64,000 nucleotides of DNA from Rostratula benghalensis. Taxonomy: Eukaryota > Chordata > Aves > Charadriiformes > Rostratulidae. The notes below the pieces were generated by a model. The model searched no databases, was not told the origin of the DNA, and saw nothing but the letters and a program-made list of their open reading frames with translations. Numbering within the stretch: position 1 is the stretch's first letter; every line of letters starts with the position of its first letter. Of the stretch, positions 60,201 through 64,000 are shown one piece after another. The stretch lies in NCBI GenBank assembly GCA_013399305.1, contig VXAI01000020.1, positions 3,782,371 to 3,846,370 on the forward strand. Reading direction: 5' to 3'. Made by a program: the position numbers and the translations under genes.

Positions 60201-63200
60201 TATAATAACTCATTTACTTGCTCTGTATTCTTATATCCCACTTTTAACCATGTTTGTTTCAGATAAAAGAAATTGGTATTTACCCATCCCTTCTGGAATA
60301 CAGAGGTGGCTCATACCATGTGGAAAGCATGTGGTGCTCTAGGAGAAGACAAATGTCAGAACATGTGGAGATGCAGTGCAGAAGGTTATTGCCTCAAACT
60401 TCCTGTTAAGTAAATAGTATAATTAATGCTCTGTGTAGAATATTTTCAGGAAAATAACTTTAATATTGCAGACATAATTTTAGGACTAAAACTTGTACTA
60501 AAAAGGGAGTAAACACAGCCAAAAAGAGAGAAATATATCATCCATAAAACGTATCAGCCAAAAATACCTTCTGACTTCTGCTTAATTGAAAGCTGATAAA
60601 TCAACTAGAGTTTTTATTTGTTATTGTCCTAAAACAATTTAAGTATTGCTTTCCCTTAAGAAATTTATGGAAGACTTTAAGAAAAATGGCCAACAGAATA
60701 AGAAGTGACTTCCAATGAGATGTTATTGCTTATGTTTATTTGATTACGCTTCTGTTCAACCATTGGGAGAATCCTATTTCAATACTTCATGTCAGAGTGA
60801 TATTATGATTTTTCTCATCCTTTCCAGTTCATACTCAATAGCTAAGAAAATTATCATGAGTATATGTCTTCTAGCATTTATTGTTTTGGTCTTGGGCAGA
60901 AAGAGATGATGATACTTGAGTTTATGGAATTATTTCAAACAAAGAAATACAGGTTTTATTAAAAAAAAAATAATTCTGCCCTATTAGCAGGAGTATATTA
61001 CTAGTTAAGCTAATTAATGAACTTTTTTAGATAAATAGTAAATAGAGCACATCAAATTGCAATTGTGTTTGTTTTGTTTGCATTTTTTTTCATTCAAAAA
61101 GACATTAGTAACATTTATAAATTCTATGAGAAATAATCCCTACAGTTGAAAAATTAGGAAGATCTTTATACTGAGAAATGTTTAAAGATTTAAGATGAAT
61201 AAACAGAATAATACAGAATTATTTAAGTAATAATTACCAGCATTTAGCAATTGGCTGCTTATTTAACGGCCCTGTTGAAAGGACTGCGCTTTTTTTGATA
61301 TGTTGATAAATCTGTCATTTATTTCTGGTTAGTAACCAATTTTCAGGCATTTTGAATGCAGAACATATTCCATTAAATTCATAAATTCATTAAAGTCCCT
61401 GTGCACCAGATGGCATAATATAAGAAATGTTTGAAGCACTCCATAATTAAAGCTTCTAACATGCAATAGTCTGGCTGTATGTTTGACAGTTTGTTACATA
61501 TATTAAAGCTTAGAGCACTGCAAAATGTTGTGTAAATAACAAATTCATTTCTAAAGTCTTGGATTTAGAGTCATTCAGACAGAAAGGATCGTGACTATAA
61601 CAAATTTATATTCTGATTCCTGAGTTCGGTGTCGTCTTCATGATACTTTGAAATGCAGGGGTCATAACACATTTTTCAGTGTTTATTAAAGCAGTAGAAA
61701 AACAAATTACTGAATTCACTATATATAGGCATCAACTGTAATGTTACAAAAGTGCTGAACATATAGGGGTAAAGTAAGGAAAAATGTCTCCTGGTGTGCT
61801 TTTTTGGGGGGATTCTTTTCTAGAGTTCTAGAATAATGTCTTTAGAGCTAGGTGGTGAAATGTTTTTTTCAGTTTTGTAGGAGTAAGTGGCATCTCAGCT
61901 CCCTGAGAACTTCAGGAAAAACATCCGAACAGCAGCATCTGTCAGCCAGTCATTCACATTAACTCTTTAAAAAAGTGCTAGAACCTGGTGAAGTGACTCC
62001 TTAGGGTTTCAGAGAGATTAGCTTTATTTCCCAGCCTTTAGGGCAAGATGGGAAGAGGAGAGAAGATTTCATTCCCAGACCAGAAGTAAGAGCTATGGCA
62101 AGAACAACTTGGGAGGATAATGTGCATTTCAACACTTCTGGAATGTACAGTTCCCTCTGTAAACAATATCAGCTCATCTAGTTAGGGCAGACCAGAGGAG
62201 GCATAAGGCAAGATGACTTCTCAGATGTACCTGTTTTTGACTAAATTAGTCTTGACAGCAATGTCAGTAGATGTCAAAGGTGCCAAAACCTCTCTTCCAA
62301 AACATGTATGAAAGAGTCACCAGTTCCTCCCATTGCCTTTTTGTTAAGGCAGTCAAAAGAAATCTCTATGCAGACCAGATAAAGGGTATGAAATTTTATC
62401 CTTGTCCCAGATCTTCCTGAATGGTTCTCAGCAAGGTGTCCACTCTTCTGTGGTCTATCTGTCTTATTGGATCATGTAACAACCAAAATATTAACCGGAA
62501 AACTTTATGGTACAAAATCCTGTTTACTTTGATATCAAAGGATGAAGAATTAATTCATATTCCTGTCCTTTTTTCTCTTTCTCTGTCTCAAGAGCAGAAT
62601 GAGTACTACCTAATGTGTTAATTGTTGCAAAGTAACAGTAGGAAAAACTTACAGCTTCCTCCAGAGGGCTTTCTCTACACTGGGGTTGCACTTATAACTG
62701 CTAACTCAGCTTTTTTCCTCACCTTAGTTCTTGTAGAAGCTTTCATCAGTGAGTCACCAATGCCTCATGATAATTGAAAGCAATTATGCAAACTTTCTCA
62801 TACTTTCTCAATCTGTGTTATTGAAGTTCAACATTTTAGGTCATCTTATTTGAAGACCTGAACAGGTAAATGTGACAAAACTGCAGACCTATTTTACTGA
62901 AGTTTCAGAGTTAAATGAGAAACTTGACGAGTGACAAGAGCATTTAGCCCCATCATACTGATAGATGCTGGTTCAAAAAATGTCCTGCATTAGCTTATTG
63001 ATTCACTGGTTATTTGTGGATCACAGGGTTTCTTTAAGTCATAGGCAAGCTAGGAAAAATCAGTCTGAAATTGAAACATAACATGCAATAAATATCCCTC
63101 CTTCTGTGTATCTGTCTGAAATAAATAAGATCATTATACAAAACACAAAAGTATTGAAACCAAGAAAGTATTTGGTGCATTGGTTCATTTGCTTTAGCAA

Positions 63201-64000
63201 TCGGACAATAATCAGAGGATATAGTATAGGTAAAATGTCCAGGTAAAATTCCTTTATTATAAATATTGTCATATATTTCTTCTTTACCTTTTTTCTTCCT
63301 TATGCATTGTGATAAAAATTTTCTATTAAACTTTATTTTTCAAATAATTCTTTATATTTGCAAGAGATTTAAAATAACTCTGCACTGTTTACATGCAGAC
63401 AGTCATTCAAGTTACACGAAAAAATTTTGTGTATTGAAAGCAAAACCAATATATTTAGAACATATTTATTCTAAAAGATAATATGGGGGGTTTTGTATAT
63501 TAAAATGAATACATAATCAATTTCTTCTCTGTGTCTTCACTGTGCATATGCATATATAGTATCTTTTTTATTATTATTTCTCATATTAAATCAAAGCAAG
63601 CACTGGGAAAAATGCAAGTAGAGAGTGGTTGCTATTCAAGCACATATTCCTTTGCATTTTTCCTTTCTGTTAAAATTGGAGCCTATCTGGCCTCAGTAAC
63701 AAATTTTTTACCTATTAGGGAATAGAGAGTTCTCGATAAGAAATCAGTTTGACTTTGAGAATCTGGATATCATAAGAAAATGAACTTTGGCCTAGATTTT
63801 TCTTTTTATTCAAGTCTTTCCAAGCTGATTAGTTCTCTTATGCACAGGAAGAAAGCTTCCTAATTTTAGTGCACGTTACTGAATGCTGAAACTGGGATTT
63901 GGTTGTCCTCTTCAATGTCTGCTCTCTTTTCCATCAAGACTCAATTTTTCAGTTGGTGATTTCTAAAGCAGAAGTCGATTGTCATTCTAGGATATCCACT
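57239..64000. other. Noncoding stretch
   Basis: No gene recognised. The short Cys-rich frame at 60318-60413 is listed separately. The block 61255-61520 is a candidate conserved noncoding element. All other frames are under 90 codons and without domains. Confidence 0.5.
60318..60413 (+). other. Short Cys-rich open frame (31 codons)
   Basis: From an ATG at 60318 to a TAA at 60411-60413 the frame encodes 31 residues with four Cys at positions 5, 13, 19 and 25 (spacing C-X7-C-X5-C-X5-C). An in-frame stop lies about 50 bases upstream of the ATG, and a pyrimidine-rich run ending in CAG at about 60255-60263 precedes that stop. The spacing does not fit beta-defensins, which need six Cys ending in a CC pair. 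There is no signal-peptide exon in view. Chance is the leading explanation. It is listed because four evenly spaced Cys in 21 residues is uncommon. Confidence 0.08.

Noticed and set aside
1..64000. tRNA genes, tRNA-derived SINEs, CRISPR arrays, telomeric repeats and paired LTRs
   Set aside because: None found by reading both strands. Old, diverged LTRs could have been missed without an alignment tool.

Overview
The window is 64 kb of AT-rich vertebrate DNA, most likely from a bird. The best evidence is a set of CR1 LINE copies. Their 3' ends carry the octamer ATTCTGTG and the conserved block GGTCCCTTCCAAC, and their coding tails match the CR1 ORF2 reverse transcriptase and C-terminus. CR1 also occurs in crocodilians and turtles, so the call of bird is strong but not absolute, and I cannot name the species. 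No intact protein-coding gene, rRNA, tRNA or CRISPR array is visible. The open frames of 60-135 codons are of the size expected by chance in 64 kb and mostly lie antisense to, or out of frame with, repeats. The window is best read as a gene desert or the inside of a very large intron.

Layout. 1-2668: plain noncoding DNA. 2669-2925: a pure (GAAAAA)n purine tract broken by a 75-N assembly gap. About 4064-4160: a CR1 reverse-transcriptase fragment on the + strand. 5295-6173: a + strand frame with unusually few stops, possibly an old coding relic of unknown origin. 6174-24231: noncoding, with poly-A/T tracts, a (TTTA)5, a (GGTA)5 and a block at 22.9-23.2 kb dense in palindromes and TAAT motifs that looks like a homeodomain-type regulatory element. 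24232-24408: a CR1 ORF2 C-terminal tail on +. 30886-30970: a CR1 3' end on +. 30971-46619: noncoding, with two perfect hairpin-like inverted repeats and one block of higher GC. 46620-48428: the largest CR1 copy, on the - strand, with segments in a rearranged order. 54052-54630: another - strand CR1 3' end. 57159-57238: a perfect (TAGAG)16 microsatellite. 57239-64000: noncoding, with a possible conserved element near 61.3 kb and a short Cys-rich reading frame near 60.3 kb.

No genes work together here. The recognisable functional content is dead retrotransposon sequence, and possible cis-regulatory DNA is inference only. I found no convincing new biological system. The observations most worth checking are the scrambled CR1 copy, the low-stop frame at 5.3-6.2 kb, the palindrome cluster at 22.93-22.97 kb and the mis-sized gap in the purine array.
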